From positions 2,978,501 through 3,042,500 of the forward strand of contig NZ_CP025407.1 of NCBI RefSeq assembly GCF_002847285.1: DNA of 64,000 nt, given 5' to 3'. A program made the translations under genes and the position numbers. The stretch's first letter is position 1, and each line of letters starts with the position of its first letter. Origin of the DNA: Streptomyces sp. CMB-StM0423. GTDB lineage: Bacteria; Actinomycetota; Actinomycetes; Streptomycetales; Streptomycetaceae. This document shows, one piece after another, positions 51,435-60,100 of the stretch. The notes beneath the pieces are model-generated. The model had not been told where the DNA came from and did no database searches. It worked only from the letters and a program-made list of their open reading frames with translations.

Positions 51435-52547
51435 TCACACCGACGCCGCCGGCGCCCCCGACCACCCCGTCGCCGTCGCCGGACCCACCGGCAGCCCGTC
51501 GACCCCGCGCCGCTCCCGGGCCGCCCCCGCCACCGACGACAGGAAGCCCTGCGCCCGCGGCGACGCCGTCTCCGTCAGCCAGCTCGGGTCGACCTCGCAG
51601 ACCGCCACCTTCACGCCCGTACCGGCCAGCGCCAGCGGCAGCGTGTGCACCACCGTCGACGGGAAGCTGACGATCGTGCGGCCTATCGGGCCGCGGCGGG
51701 CGACGATCTCCAGCGGCAGGTCGGGGCGGACGATCTCCAGACCGGTGTGCGCGTGGAGCTGGTGGAGCTTGTCCGCCCGCTCCCTGCGGTGCGCGAAGTA
51801 GCGCGTGACGCCGTACGCCTTGGTGAGCGACGCCACCGCCTCCAGATACCGGTCGTGGTCGACGACACCGGTCTCCACCAGCGACGTGCCGACGAGGTCC
51901 GTCGCCGTGCCGACGCTCGGCGGGCCGAAGCGGGAGCGGGTCCAGGCGAACTCGTTCGCCGTGACCTTCAGCCCGGAGGGCGGGTCCACCACCGGCATGG
52001 AGGTGAACACCTCCACCCGCGTGCCCGACGCCCCGCTGCCCGCCGGCGTCAGCCGGCGCCGCGCCGCGCTCGCGACCGGCGCGAAGAGCATCCCCCGCGC
52101 CCCGCCGCTGCGCCCGCTGCGGTGCCAGCGGACGAACCGCTCCCCCCGCGACAGTTGCGCCGTGAACTCCATCGTCGCCGTGCCGTCGTCCACGACGACG
52201 ACCTCCCGCGCCTTGACGACGGTCAGCAGCGTCTGCACGTACCGCGAGAACGGGTCGCCCAGCACCACCCGGCGCGCCCGCCGCAGCGGGCGGGCCAGGC
52301 TCGTCAGGGTGCGCAGCGGGCCCGCGCCGCCGCGTGCCTCCTGCCAGCGGACGTCCAGCCCGTCGTCTATCGCCAGCTCCGCCATCCGGCGCAACTGGCC
52401 GCGCGAAAGCGGCTCGGTGGGGGGCAGCACGACCACCGTCAACGGTATGACGGTGCCGCCCTGGTACGCCCACTCCAGCACGTTGAGCAACTGGACCGGG
52501 CTCTCCACCAGGGCGACGGTCGTGCCGCCGGCGCCGTCTCCGGTCAT
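51435..52547 (-). CDS. GT52/sialyltransferase-like protein
   Basis: 370 aa from ATG 52547. VALVESPVQLLNVLEWAYQ at the N-terminus and VVVVDDGTATMEF resemble GT52-type sialyltransferases; the C-terminal PIGRTIVSFPSTVVHTLPLAL is consistent. No membrane segment. It overlaps the neuB stop (ATGA), so it is made with NeuB and probably transfers the nonulosonic acid activated by the cluster. Precise acceptor unknown. Confidence 0.75.
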   Translation of the reverse strand: MTGDGAGGTTVALVESPVQLLNVLEWAYQGGTVIPLTVVVLPPTEPLSRGQLRRMAELAIDDGLDVRWQEARGGAGPLRTLTSLARPLRRARRVVLGDPFSRYVQTLLTVVKAREVVVVDDGTATMEFTAQLSRGERFVRWHRSGRSGGARGMLFAPVASAARRRLTPAGSGASGTRVEVFTSMPVVDPPSGLKVTANEFAWTRSRFGPPSVGTATDLVGTSLVETGVVDHDRYLEAVASLTKAYGVTRYFAHRRERADKLHQLHAHTGLEIVRPDLPLEIVARRGPIGRTIVSFPSTVVHTLPLALAGTGVKVAVCEVDPSWLTETASPRAQGFLSSVAGAARERRGVDGLPVGPATATGWSGAPAASV

Positions 52548-53494
52548 ACGCCGACAGGCTCCTTCTCGACTCCCGCCTCGTCGGCCGACTCGGCGGCCTC
52601 CGCGACGACTCCCTTGACCCGGCGCAGCTTCTTCATCGGCGCCAGCTCGCTGTCGTAGACCTTCTTCACGCCGTCGCCCAGCGACTCCTCGACCACGCGG
52701 ATGTCGCGTACGAGCCGCGCCAGGCCCTGCGGCTCGACCGAGGCGGCCTGGTCGGAGCCCCACATCGCGCGGTCCAGCGTGATGTGCCGCTCGACGAAGA
52801 CGGCGCCCAGGGCGACCGCGGCGAGCGAGGTCTGCAGGCCCGTCTCGTGGCCGGAGTAGCCGATCGGCACGTTCGGGAACTCGGCCTGCAGCGTGTGGAT
52901 CATGCGCAGGTTCAGCTCCTCGGCCTTCGCCGGGTACGTGCTGGTGGCGTGGCAGAGCAGGATGTTGTCACTGCCCAGCACCTCGACCGCGTGCCGGATC
53001 TGCTTCGGGGTCGACATGCCGGTGGACAGGACCACCGTGCGGCCGGTGGCGCGCATGGCGCGCAGCAGTTCGTCGTCGGTCAGCGAGGCGGAGGCGACCT
53101 TGTGGGCCGGCACGTCGAACTTCTCCAGGAAGGCGACGGCCTCGGGGTCCCAGGGGGAGGCGAACCAGTGGATGCCGCGCTCCTTGCAGTGCGCGTCGAT
53201 CGCCCGGTACTCCTCCTCGCCGAACTCGACCCGGTGCCGGTAGTCGATGTACGTCATCCGGCCCCAGGGGGTGTCGCGCTCGATGTCCCACTGGTCGCGG
53301 GGGGTGCAGATCTCGGGCGTGCGCTTCTGGAACTTCACCGCGTCGCAGCCCGCCTCGACGGCGGCGTCGACCAGCGCGAGCGCGTTGTCGAGGTCGCCGT
53401 TGTGGTTGATGCCGATCTCACCCGTGACGTAGACCGGCCGGCCGGGGCCGACGACGCGGTCGCCAAAGGTGCGGAAACGCTGGGTGGAGCTCAT
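52544..53494 (-). CDS. neuB: N-acylneuraminate-9-phosphate/nonulosonate synthase, SAF domain absent
   Basis: 316 aa from ATG 53494. YVTGEIGINHNGDLDNAL, DAVKFQKRTP, VLSTGMSTPKQI, LCHATSTYPA, GYSGHETG and FVERHITLDRAMWGSD give a complete NeuB TIM barrel (condensing PEP with a hexose or hexosamine). The usual about 60-residue C-terminal SAF/antifreeze-like domain is missing; the protein ends in a short charged tail KVYDSELAPMKKLRRVKG. Kdn or a related sugar, rather than NeuAc, is the likely product in Streptomyces (established for teichulosonic acids there; application here is inference). Confidence 0.93.
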   Translation of the reverse strand: MSSTQRFRTFGDRVVGPGRPVYVTGEIGINHNGDLDNALALVDAAVEAGCDAVKFQKRTPEICTPRDQWDIERDTPWGRMTYIDYRHRVEFGEEEYRAIDAHCKERGIHWFASPWDPEAVAFLEKFDVPAHKVASASLTDDELLRAMRATGRTVVLSTGMSTPKQIRHAVEVLGSDNILLCHATSTYPAKAEELNLRMIHTLQAEFPNVPIGYSGHETGLQTSLAAVALGAVFVERHITLDRAMWGSDQAASVEPQGLARLVRDIRVVEESLGDGVKKVYDSELAPMKKLRRVKGVVAEAAESADEAGVEKEPVGV

Positions 53495-53541
53495 GCAGAT
53501 CTGTTCCTTACTCTCCAGACCCTCACCAGGGAGGGATCGGG

Positions 53542-54897
53542 CTACAGGGAGGGACCGAGGATCCACGAGGCGATCTCGCGGATCGCTCCGTCGCCTCCGG
53601 GGGTGGACGTCACCGCACGCGCCGCGTCCCGCACGATCGCGTGGGCGCCGGCGACCGCGACGGGCCAGCCGACGAGGCCGAAGCACGGCAGGTCGTTCAC
53701 GTCGTTGCCGACATAGAGCACGCGCTCGGGCGCGATGCCCTCCTCTTCGCACCACTGCTTCAGTGCGATGTCCTTACGGTCGACCCCGTGCAGAACGGGG
53801 AGGTGAAGTTTGCGTGCCCGCGCGGCGACGACCGGGTTCTTTTCCGAGGACAGGATGAGCAGCTTCAGCTCGGCACGGCGCAGGGCGGCGATGCCGAGGC
53901 CGTCGCCGCGGTGGACCGCGACGAGTTCGCGGCCCTCGGCGTCGATGTAGACGCGGTCGTCGGTCTGGGTGCCGTCGAAGTCGAGGACGATGGCGTCGAC
54001 GTCGCGGCGGGTGGGCAGCGAGCCCGGTCCCGGCACGTCGAGCAGGGGGGCCAGGCCGCGGGCGCGGGTCAGGTCGTCGGGCTCGTCGACCTCCAGCACG
54101 CGGGCTGCGTCGGTACGCACCGGGGCGGTGCGGCCGAAGAAGCGGTGGCGGTGCTCCCGGAACCCGGTCGTGCGCATGGCGTACGCGGCGCCGGTCTCCA
54201 GCAGGTCCTGGGGCCGGTCCTGGCGCCGGGGGCGGTACGACTTGTCGTGGTTGACGCCGTACCCCTGGGCGGGCGCGGCCTCGACGGCGGGGGCCACCTT
54301 CGTGGGCGCGGCACCGGTCGCGGTGCCCGCCGCGGCACCCGTCGCCGCCGCCTTGGCGACCGCGGTGGCCTCCGCGACGGCCGGGGTCTTCGCGGCCGCG
54401 GGGGTCTCGGCGACGGCCGCGGCCTCCGCCTCGTCCGCCTCGTCCCGCCAGATGAACCCGTGGAAGGGGGCCACCGTCAGCGCGCTGTCCGCGCCCTCGT
54501 CGAGCACCGCCCTGGTGACGCCGTCGATGTCCTCGCCGGTCAGGAACGGGCTCGTGCACTGCACCAGCAGCACCGCGGCCATCGTCGCGCCGCAGCGCTC
54601 CTCGTGGCTGTCCAGCGCGTGCAGCACCGCCGCCTCGCTGGAGGCGGTGTCGCCGGCGATCTCGGCGGGGCGGCGGACGACCTCGGCGCCGGCCTCGCGG
54701 GCGACGGAGGCGATGGTGTCGTCGTCGGTGGAGACCACGACGTCCGTCACGAGCCGGGCCGCGAGGCACTGCCGTACCGCGCGGGCCACCAGGGGCACGC
54801 CGCCGACACGGGCGAGGTTCTTGCCGGGGACGCCCTTGGACCCCCCGCGGGCGGGGATGACCGCGAGCACGCGGGCTGCGGACTCGGGCTGGGACAT
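53542..54897 (-). CDS. Bifunctional CMP-nonulosonate synthetase / HAD phosphatase fusion
   Basis: 451 aa from ATG 54897 (AAGGAG at ideal spacing). Residues 1-285 are NeuA-type: VIPARGGSKGVPGKNLARVG, VVVSTDDDTIA, QCTSPFLTGED, SYRPRRQDRPQDLLETGA. Residues about 300-451 are a KdsC/NeuA-C HAD phosphatase: AIVLDFDGTQTDD (both Asp), LLILSSEKNP, ALKQWC and VLYVGNDVNDLPCF. Fused, they would dephosphorylate the 9-phosphate and activate the sugar with CTP. Between HGFIWR and GVNHDKSY sits an insert of about 60 residues, Ala/Thr/Glu-rich (about 152-212), inside the synthetase domain. Confidence 0.92.
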   Translation of the reverse strand: MSQPESAARVLAVIPARGGSKGVPGKNLARVGGVPLVARAVRQCLAARLVTDVVVSTDDDTIASVAREAGAEVVRRPAEIAGDTASSEAAVLHALDSHEERCGATMAAVLLVQCTSPFLTGEDIDGVTRAVLDEGADSALTVAPFHGFIWRDEADEAEAAAVAETPAAAKTPAVAEATAVAKAAATGAAAGTATGAAPTKVAPAVEAAPAQGYGVNHDKSYRPRRQDRPQDLLETGAAYAMRTTGFREHRHRFFGRTAPVRTDAARVLEVDEPDDLTRARGLAPLLDVPGPGSLPTRRDVDAIVLDFDGTQTDDRVYIDAEGRELVAVHRGDGLGIAALRRAELKLLILSSEKNPVVAARARKLHLPVLHGVDRKDIALKQWCEEEGIAPERVLYVGNDVNDLPCFGLVGWPVAVAGAHAIVRDAARAVTSTPGGDGAIREIASWILGPSL

Positions 54898-54932
54898 GGA
54901 GGCTCCTTGCTGATGCGAGCGGCCGAGGGACA

Positions 54933-56288
54933 TCACAGCGCCCCCATACGGCGGATGAGGGGCGCGATGCGCTGCACTCCGCCCCGGTACGCGGCGCGCG
55001 CGGCCTTGCGCAGCAGCGTGCGCGCCCACCGGCGCAGCGGGCCGGACTCGGCGACGGCGGCGGCCTGCGGCAGCGGCTCGCCGGTGGGTGCCAGGCCGTG
55101 CCGGGCGAGGATCCGCGGCAGGTAGCCGCCGGCGGTCTCGGGGGTGTAGTACGGGGCCAGCGGCGGCAACTGCGGGTCGGCGACCAGGGTGGTCAGCCGG
55201 GTCCTGGCGCGGTCGAAGGCGGCGTCGTACGGCTCGGCGGAGGCCGCGCCGGGGACGCCCTGGCGGGACAGCCACACGGGGTCGGGCTTGGGCAGGTGGC
55301 CGGCGTCCAGTTCGTCCCAGGAGGCGAGGCAGCCGGAGCCGAGGAAGTGGTGGTTGCCCAGCGGCTCGCGTACGCCCAGGTCGGTCAGGACGGCGGTCGG
55401 GATGCCGCGGTGCAGGGACTCCAGCGCGGCGGTGGAGGAGACGGTGACGAGCAGGTCGGTGCGGTCGAGGACCTCGCCCATGTTCCCGTAGACCAGGCTG
55501 CAGTTCGCGGGCAGGCCGCCGGGCAGCTTCTGGGCGAGCTTCTGGTACGGGGCCTCTTCGATGTGCGTCGTGTGCTCGCCCGGCCGGCTGCGCAGCTTGA
55601 CCAGCACCTCACGCTCCGGGTGCCGCTCGGCGTGCCGGGCGGCGCGGCGCAGCAGGTACAGCCGGTCCTCGCGGGTGTCGGGCACCGAGGGCTGGACGGC
55701 GAAGACGACGGTGTACGGACGGTCGCCGCCCGGCGCCGCCGTGCCGTTCAGGTCCCACGGCTCGTACGCCGCGCCGTCGAGGAACGGCAGCGCGCACTCC
55801 ACGATGCTGTTCGGCGAGGCGCCGACGCCCTCGTACACCGCGCGGAAGCGCTCGGCGTCCTGCCGGCTGTTGGCCAGCACGATGTCGGCGCCGTTGCGCA
55901 GGAGGAGGCCGTCGGAGAGCTTCTCGTACACGACGCCGACGTAGCCGGTGACGACCGCGGGGCGGCGCTTGGCGCCCTGCCAGGCGCGGGCGAGGCCGTG
56001 GAGCATCGCCTGCACGGTGCCGCCGACGCAGGACAGGAGCACGACGTCGTAGCGGTCGGGGTCGGCGGCGGCCAGGAACTCGACGGCCGTGACCTCCCTC
56101 ATCGCGTCCGCGGGTACGCCCACCTCGGCGAGCTGGCGGGCCGTGGGTGTCGCCCGGCCGTGCAGCAGGTACCCGTCGAGCGCCGCCTCCGGGGCCATGC
56201 GGCGAGCGGTGAGCGCGCCCCATTTCCAGCGGGTGTCCGAGTCGGCGAGAACAGCGGTACGGAGCGGTGACGGGGGGTCGTTGAGCAC
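54933..56288 (-). CDS. DUF6716-type putative glycosyltransferase
   Basis: 451 aa from GTG 56288 (VLNDPPSPLRTAVLADSDTR; frame open to 56330). AVLADSDTRWKWGALTARRM, VVLLSCVGGTVQAML, LANSRQDAERFRAVY, VKLRSRPGEHTTHIEE and TVSSTAALESLHRGIPTAVLTDLG suggest a GT-B fold related to CDP-glycerol/polysialyl-type transferases. First gene of the leftward nonulosonate operon; polymer backbone or capping role is inferred. Confidence 0.75.
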   Translation of the reverse strand: MLNDPPSPLRTAVLADSDTRWKWGALTARRMAPEAALDGYLLHGRATPTARQLAEVGVPADAMREVTAVEFLAAADPDRYDVVLLSCVGGTVQAMLHGLARAWQGAKRRPAVVTGYVGVVYEKLSDGLLLRNGADIVLANSRQDAERFRAVYEGVGASPNSIVECALPFLDGAAYEPWDLNGTAAPGGDRPYTVVFAVQPSVPDTREDRLYLLRRAARHAERHPEREVLVKLRSRPGEHTTHIEEAPYQKLAQKLPGGLPANCSLVYGNMGEVLDRTDLLVTVSSTAALESLHRGIPTAVLTDLGVREPLGNHHFLGSGCLASWDELDAGHLPKPDPVWLSRQGVPGAASAEPYDAAFDRARTRLTTLVADPQLPPLAPYYTPETAGGYLPRILARHGLAPTGEPLPQAAAVAESGPLRRWARTLLRKAARAAYRGGVQRIAPLIRRMGAL

Positions 56289-56475
56289 GCCGCCGACGGT
56301 AGGGAGGCATTCCGCTCGGTGGCCCAACACCGGCCGTACAAATGGTTAACAACACGCCGCCGGACGGCGAACCCGGTCGGAGAGGGACGGCGTTCACCAT
56401 TCCGCCGCCCGGCGTTCATGCCGGCGTCGGGGCAGGGCAAGCCCCGGGCGCGGGGCGGCCCCTAGCATCGCCTGG

Positions 56476-57453
56476 ATGCTTCAACTCTCCGTGATCGTTC
56501 CCTTCTACAACGTGCAGGACTACGCGCCCGAGACGCTGGCCTGCCTGCGCGCCAACGCGGCACCCGACACCGAGTTCATCCTGGTGGACGACTGCTCGAC
56601 GGACCGCACCGGCGAGCTGCTGGAGCAGGCCGCGCGCGACCTGCCGGGCGCCGTGCACGTGCGCCACGAGCACAACGGCGGCCTGGCCACCGCCCGCAAC
56701 ACCGGGCTCGACCGCGTCCGCGGCCGGTACGTGACCTTCCTCGACGGCGACGACTGGCTCGCCCCCGGCCACTACCGCCGGCTGCTGGCGGCCATCGCCG
56801 AGCTGGACTGCGACTTCGTCCGCACGGACCACGTGCAGTGCGCCGCCCGCGCCCGCACCATCCACCGCGTCCCGCACGGCCGCCGCGGCGTCGTCCAGGA
56901 CCCGCGCTCCGCGATCCTGCCCGCGACGCACACCACGTCCGTCGACTACGCGTACGCCTGGGCCGGCATCTACCACCGCCGGCTGCTGGACGAGGGCCTG
57001 CTGCACTTCCCCGACGGGCTGCGGACGGCCGAGGACCGGCCGTGGATCTGGCGGCTGCACCGCGAGGCCCGTACGTTCGCGGTCGTCGGGCTGCTCGGCG
57101 TCTTCTACCGCCGCGGCGTCGCGAACTCCCTCACGCAGATCGGCGACATCCGCCAGCTCGACTTCCTGCGCGCCTTCGACCAGGTCGTCGAGGAGACGGC
57201 GGCGGACCGGGACGCGGAGCTGCTGCTGCCCAAGGCGGTGCGGAACTACTGCGCGATCATCGCGCACCATCTGAAGAACATCGAACGGTTCGAGAAGTCG
57301 GTGGCCCGCAGACTGCGCGAGATGAGCGCAGACGCGCTGCGGGGCATGCCCCAGCACGTACTCACGGAGGCGCTGGACGCCATGGACGCCGACCGCTCCG
57401 AACTGCTGCGCCGGCTCCACCGCCGGGGCGTACCGGCGGAGGTGGCCGTCTGA
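56476..57453 (+). CDS. Glycosyltransferase family 2
   Basis: 325 aa. LSVIVPFYNVQDYAPETLACL, FILVDDCSTDRT, NGGLATARNTGLD and YVTFLDGDDW (DxD) make a GT-A/GT2 domain; a C-terminal helical extension follows. Divergent from the DUF6716 gene across 187 bp. Coupled to the next gene (TGATG). Confidence 0.9.
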   Translation: MLQLSVIVPFYNVQDYAPETLACLRANAAPDTEFILVDDCSTDRTGELLEQAARDLPGAVHVRHEHNGGLATARNTGLDRVRGRYVTFLDGDDWLAPGHYRRLLAAIAELDCDFVRTDHVQCAARARTIHRVPHGRRGVVQDPRSAILPATHTTSVDYAYAWAGIYHRRLLDEGLLHFPDGLRTAEDRPWIWRLHREARTFAVVGLLGVFYRRGVANSLTQIGDIRQLDFLRAFDQVVEETAADRDAELLLPKAVRNYCAIIAHHLKNIERFEKSVARRLREMSADALRGMPQHVLTEALDAMDADRSELLRRLHRRGVPAEVAV

Positions 57454-58892
57454 TGACCTCCCCGTCCGCAGACCCCACGGCCTCCGTGTCCGCGTCCGCG
57501 TATCCGCCGCTGCAGATCCGCTACGCGCCCGGCCGGCACACCCAGGTCTTCGTGGCCTCCACCCTCTACGGCACCGCGACCCTCGCCGCCGCCCTGGACG
57601 CCGGCCTCTTCCCCGCCGCGGACCGCCGCATCCTGCTGCTCACCAACAACGCCGCCAACCCCGAGACCACCCCCGCCGCCGACGCCATGGCCGGCTTCGC
57701 GCAACTGCGCTCCCGCTTCGACGACGTACACGACTGGAACCACGCCATCCGCCCGCTGCACCCCGCCGCGTGGGAGCCGCGCACCGAGGACGTACCGCTG
57801 TGGGAGCGGCACCTGCGGCTGCTGTGGGGCCTGGGCGACGACCGGCTCACGCTCGTCGTGGAGTCGATCCAGGTCAACCCGGCGCGGGCGCTCGTCCAGC
57901 TCTTCCCCGACGCGGCCCTGCACGTCTACGCCGACGGGCTGATGAGCTACGGCCCCACCCGCAACAAGCTCTCCTCCTTCGTCGGCACCCGCGTCGAGCG
58001 GCTGCTCCACCCCGACCTGCTGCCGGGCGTACGGCCCATGCTGCTCACGGAGTTCGGGGTGCCGCCGGAGATCGTGCCGGCCGAGGAGCTGAAGAAGGTG
58101 CTGGCCGAACTGGCGGCCGCCGCCGACCTCGACCTGCCCGCCGCCGGGCTCGCCGAAGGGTCCTCGCCCGCACTCCTCCTGGGCCAGTACCTGTCGGCGC
58201 TGAAGATCCTCACGGCGGAGGAGGAAGAGGAACTGCACGTGCGGATGCTGCGCGGGGTGGCCGGACTCGGCCACCGCAGCGTGGTGTTCAAGCCGCACCC
58301 GATGGCGCCGCCGCGGGTCTCGCGGCTGTTGGAGCAGGAGGCGGAGAGCCTCGGCGTGACGCTGACGGTGCTCGACTCCCCGGTGCTGGCGGAGGTGCTG
58401 TACGAGCGGCTGCAACCGGCGCTGGTCGCGGGCGCGTTCTCCACGGCGCTGATGACCGCCTCGACGCTGTACGGGCTGCCGGTGGCGAGCGTCGGCACCG
58501 ACACGCTGCTGGAGCGGCTGACCCCGTACGAGAACAGCAACCGCGTCCCGGTCACGATCGCCGACGCGCTGCTCCCGTCGCTGGACGACCCCGCGGCGGT
58601 GCGCGACTGGCGGGCGCCGACCGCCCAGGAGGCGCAGGCGGCGCTGGGCGGGCTGCTGACGGCGGTCGGGTTCACGATGCAGCCGCGGATCTACGCGCGG
58701 CGGCGGCCGGAGGTCGAGGCGTGGCTGGCGGCGGAGCTGGACGCGGACACGTGGCGGTACTTCAAACGGCGCCGGCTGACGGTGGAGGGACTGCCGGGCG
58801 GCGTGCCGAAGCGGCTGGCGTTCGTGCCGCGGAGCCCGGCGGTACGGCGGGTGGCGCGCCGGGCACGGGCGCTGCGGCGACGGCTGAGGTGA
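57453..58892 (+). CDS. Alpha-2,8-polysialyltransferase-family protein
   Basis: 479 aa from ATG 57453. QVFVASTLYGTATLAAALDAG, RRILLLTNNAANPETTP, DALHVYADGLMSYGP-type acceptor region (HVYADGLMSYGPTRNK), VVFKPHPMAPPR and GAFSTALMTASTLYGLPV are POLYST (PF07388) features, related to bacterial capsule polysialyltransferases. With NeuB and the CMP-synthetase next door it is the best candidate for polymerising the nonulosonic acid. The last 25 residues are Arg-rich, possibly membrane-binding. Confidence 0.85.
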   Translation: MTSPSADPTASVSASAYPPLQIRYAPGRHTQVFVASTLYGTATLAAALDAGLFPAADRRILLLTNNAANPETTPAADAMAGFAQLRSRFDDVHDWNHAIRPLHPAAWEPRTEDVPLWERHLRLLWGLGDDRLTLVVESIQVNPARALVQLFPDAALHVYADGLMSYGPTRNKLSSFVGTRVERLLHPDLLPGVRPMLLTEFGVPPEIVPAEELKKVLAELAAAADLDLPAAGLAEGSSPALLLGQYLSALKILTAEEEEELHVRMLRGVAGLGHRSVVFKPHPMAPPRVSRLLEQEAESLGVTLTVLDSPVLAEVLYERLQPALVAGAFSTALMTASTLYGLPVASVGTDTLLERLTPYENSNRVPVTIADALLPSLDDPAAVRDWRAPTAQEAQAALGGLLTAVGFTMQPRIYARRRPEVEAWLAAELDADTWRYFKRRRLTVEGLPGGVPKRLAFVPRSPAVRRVARRARALRRRLR

Positions 58893-58990
58893 GGGCGCCG
58901 GCGGGGCCGGCCGGGGTGAGAGGACGGCGGGGCCGGCCGGGGTGAGAGCGCCGGCGGGGCCGGCCGGGGTGAGAGGGCGGCGGGGCCGGA
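58889..58990. repeat. Four tandem 26/27-bp units at the polysialyltransferase stop codon
   Basis: GTGAG words at 58889, 58916, 58942 and 58969, each followed by GGCGCCGGCGGGGCCGGCC or AGGACGGCGGGGCCGG variants in alternation, so a 53-bp higher-order unit is duplicated. The stop codon is in the first unit. Confidence 0.8.
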
Positions 58991-59054
58991 GCCCGCTTCG
59001 GAACCGCCGGCCCGTACGCGTACCGGATCCCCGCAGCCCGCGCCGCTGCCCCGC

Positions 59055-60038
59055 TCAGTCCTCCCCCGTCCCCTCCCCCATCCCGCTCGCCGCTCGCGAC
59101 GCACGGCCCGCGAGGTCCCGCAGGTACACGGCCAGCTCCCGCGGCTCGTGCACCTCGAACTCGCAGCCCAGTGCGGTCAGTCGCAGCGCCAGCCAGTCCA
59201 GCGCGTCCGCCTCCGTCACGAACTCGCAGCGCCCCTCGTCCAGCCGCGTCAGCCCCTCCGTGCCGGCGAGGCGGCGCGCCAGCTCCTTGTACGGCGCGTG
59301 CAGCGTCGCGCGGGCGCGGTAGCGGGGCCGGTCCCCGCCCATCCGGTCCTCGACGAACGCCGCCGCGTCCGCCGCCGGCAGCTCGCGGCGCGGCGGGCGG
59401 ACGCCGGTGGCGAAGGGGCGGGTGATGCGGTCGACGCGGAACATCCGCCAGTCGTCACGGTCGTTGTCGTACGCGACGAAGTACCACCGCCGGCCCGCCG
59501 CGACCAGCCCGGCCGGCTCCACCAGCCGCTTGGTCTCGGTGCCGTCCGCCGCGCGGTAACCGAAGCGCAGCCGCTCGCCGCCCGCCGCGCCCGCGGCCAG
59601 CACCGTCAGCACCTCGGCGTCGACCTGCGGGCCCTGCCAGCGGGTCAGCGGGGTGGTGGCGGTGCCGAGGGACGTGACCCGGCGGCGCAGCCGCGACGGC
59701 AGCACCTGCTCCAGCTTGGCCAGCGCCCGTACGGACGCCTCCGCGAGCCCCGCGACCGTATGACCCGCGGAACTGCGCAGGCCGACGGCGATCGCGACCG
59801 CCTCGTCGTCCTCAAGGAGCAGCGGGGGCATGGCCTTCCCCGCCACCAGGCGGTAGCCGCCGGCGGTGCCCCTGGTGGACTCGACCGGGTAGCCGAGGTC
59901 CCGCAGCCGCTCGACGTCGCGGCGGATGGTGCGGTCCGTGACGCCGAGGCGGCCGGCCAGCTCGCTGCCGGGCCATTCGCGGGGCGTCTGGAGGAGGGAG
60001 AGCAGGTGCAGAAGCCGCTTGGGAGTGTCGGTCGTCAT
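59055..60038 (-). CDS. WYL-domain transcriptional regulator (YafY/DeoR-like HTH)
   Basis: 327 aa. HTH_11: LAGRLGVTDRTIRRDVERLRDLGYPV; WYL domain LRFGYRAADGTETKRLVEPAGLVAAGRRWYFVAYD; WCX C-terminus. Divergent from a DHA2 exporter with a perfect inverted repeat in the 62-bp gap, so it probably represses the exporter and itself. AAGGGAAGG precedes ATG 60038. Confidence 0.9.
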   Translation of the reverse strand: MTTDTPKRLLHLLSLLQTPREWPGSELAGRLGVTDRTIRRDVERLRDLGYPVESTRGTAGGYRLVAGKAMPPLLLEDDEAVAIAVGLRSSAGHTVAGLAEASVRALAKLEQVLPSRLRRRVTSLGTATTPLTRWQGPQVDAEVLTVLAAGAAGGERLRFGYRAADGTETKRLVEPAGLVAAGRRWYFVAYDNDRDDWRMFRVDRITRPFATGVRPPRRELPAADAAAFVEDRMGGDRPRYRARATLHAPYKELARRLAGTEGLTRLDEGRCEFVTEADALDWLALRLTALGCEFEVHEPRELAVYLRDLAGRASRAASGMGEGTGED

Positions 60039-60060
60039 GTTTTCCAGACTGCCTTCCCTT

Positions 60061-60079
60061 TAGGACATGACCTGTCCTA
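60061..60079. promoter_or_regulatory. Operator candidate TAGGACA-N5-TGTCCTA
   Basis: Perfect 7-bp arms midway between the WYL gene and the exporter. The exporter ATG (60101) has no Shine-Dalgarno and follows TAGATT (about 60089), so transcription probably starts at the ATG and the repeat covers about -22 to -40. Confidence 0.7.
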
Positions 60080-60100
60080 TACGGATTCTAGATTACCGCT

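Noticed and set aside
52548..52763. Longer N-terminus for the GT52-like protein
   Set aside because: The extension would overlap neuB in another frame with Arg/Gly-rich sequence; the ATGA-coupled ATG at 52547 is far better.
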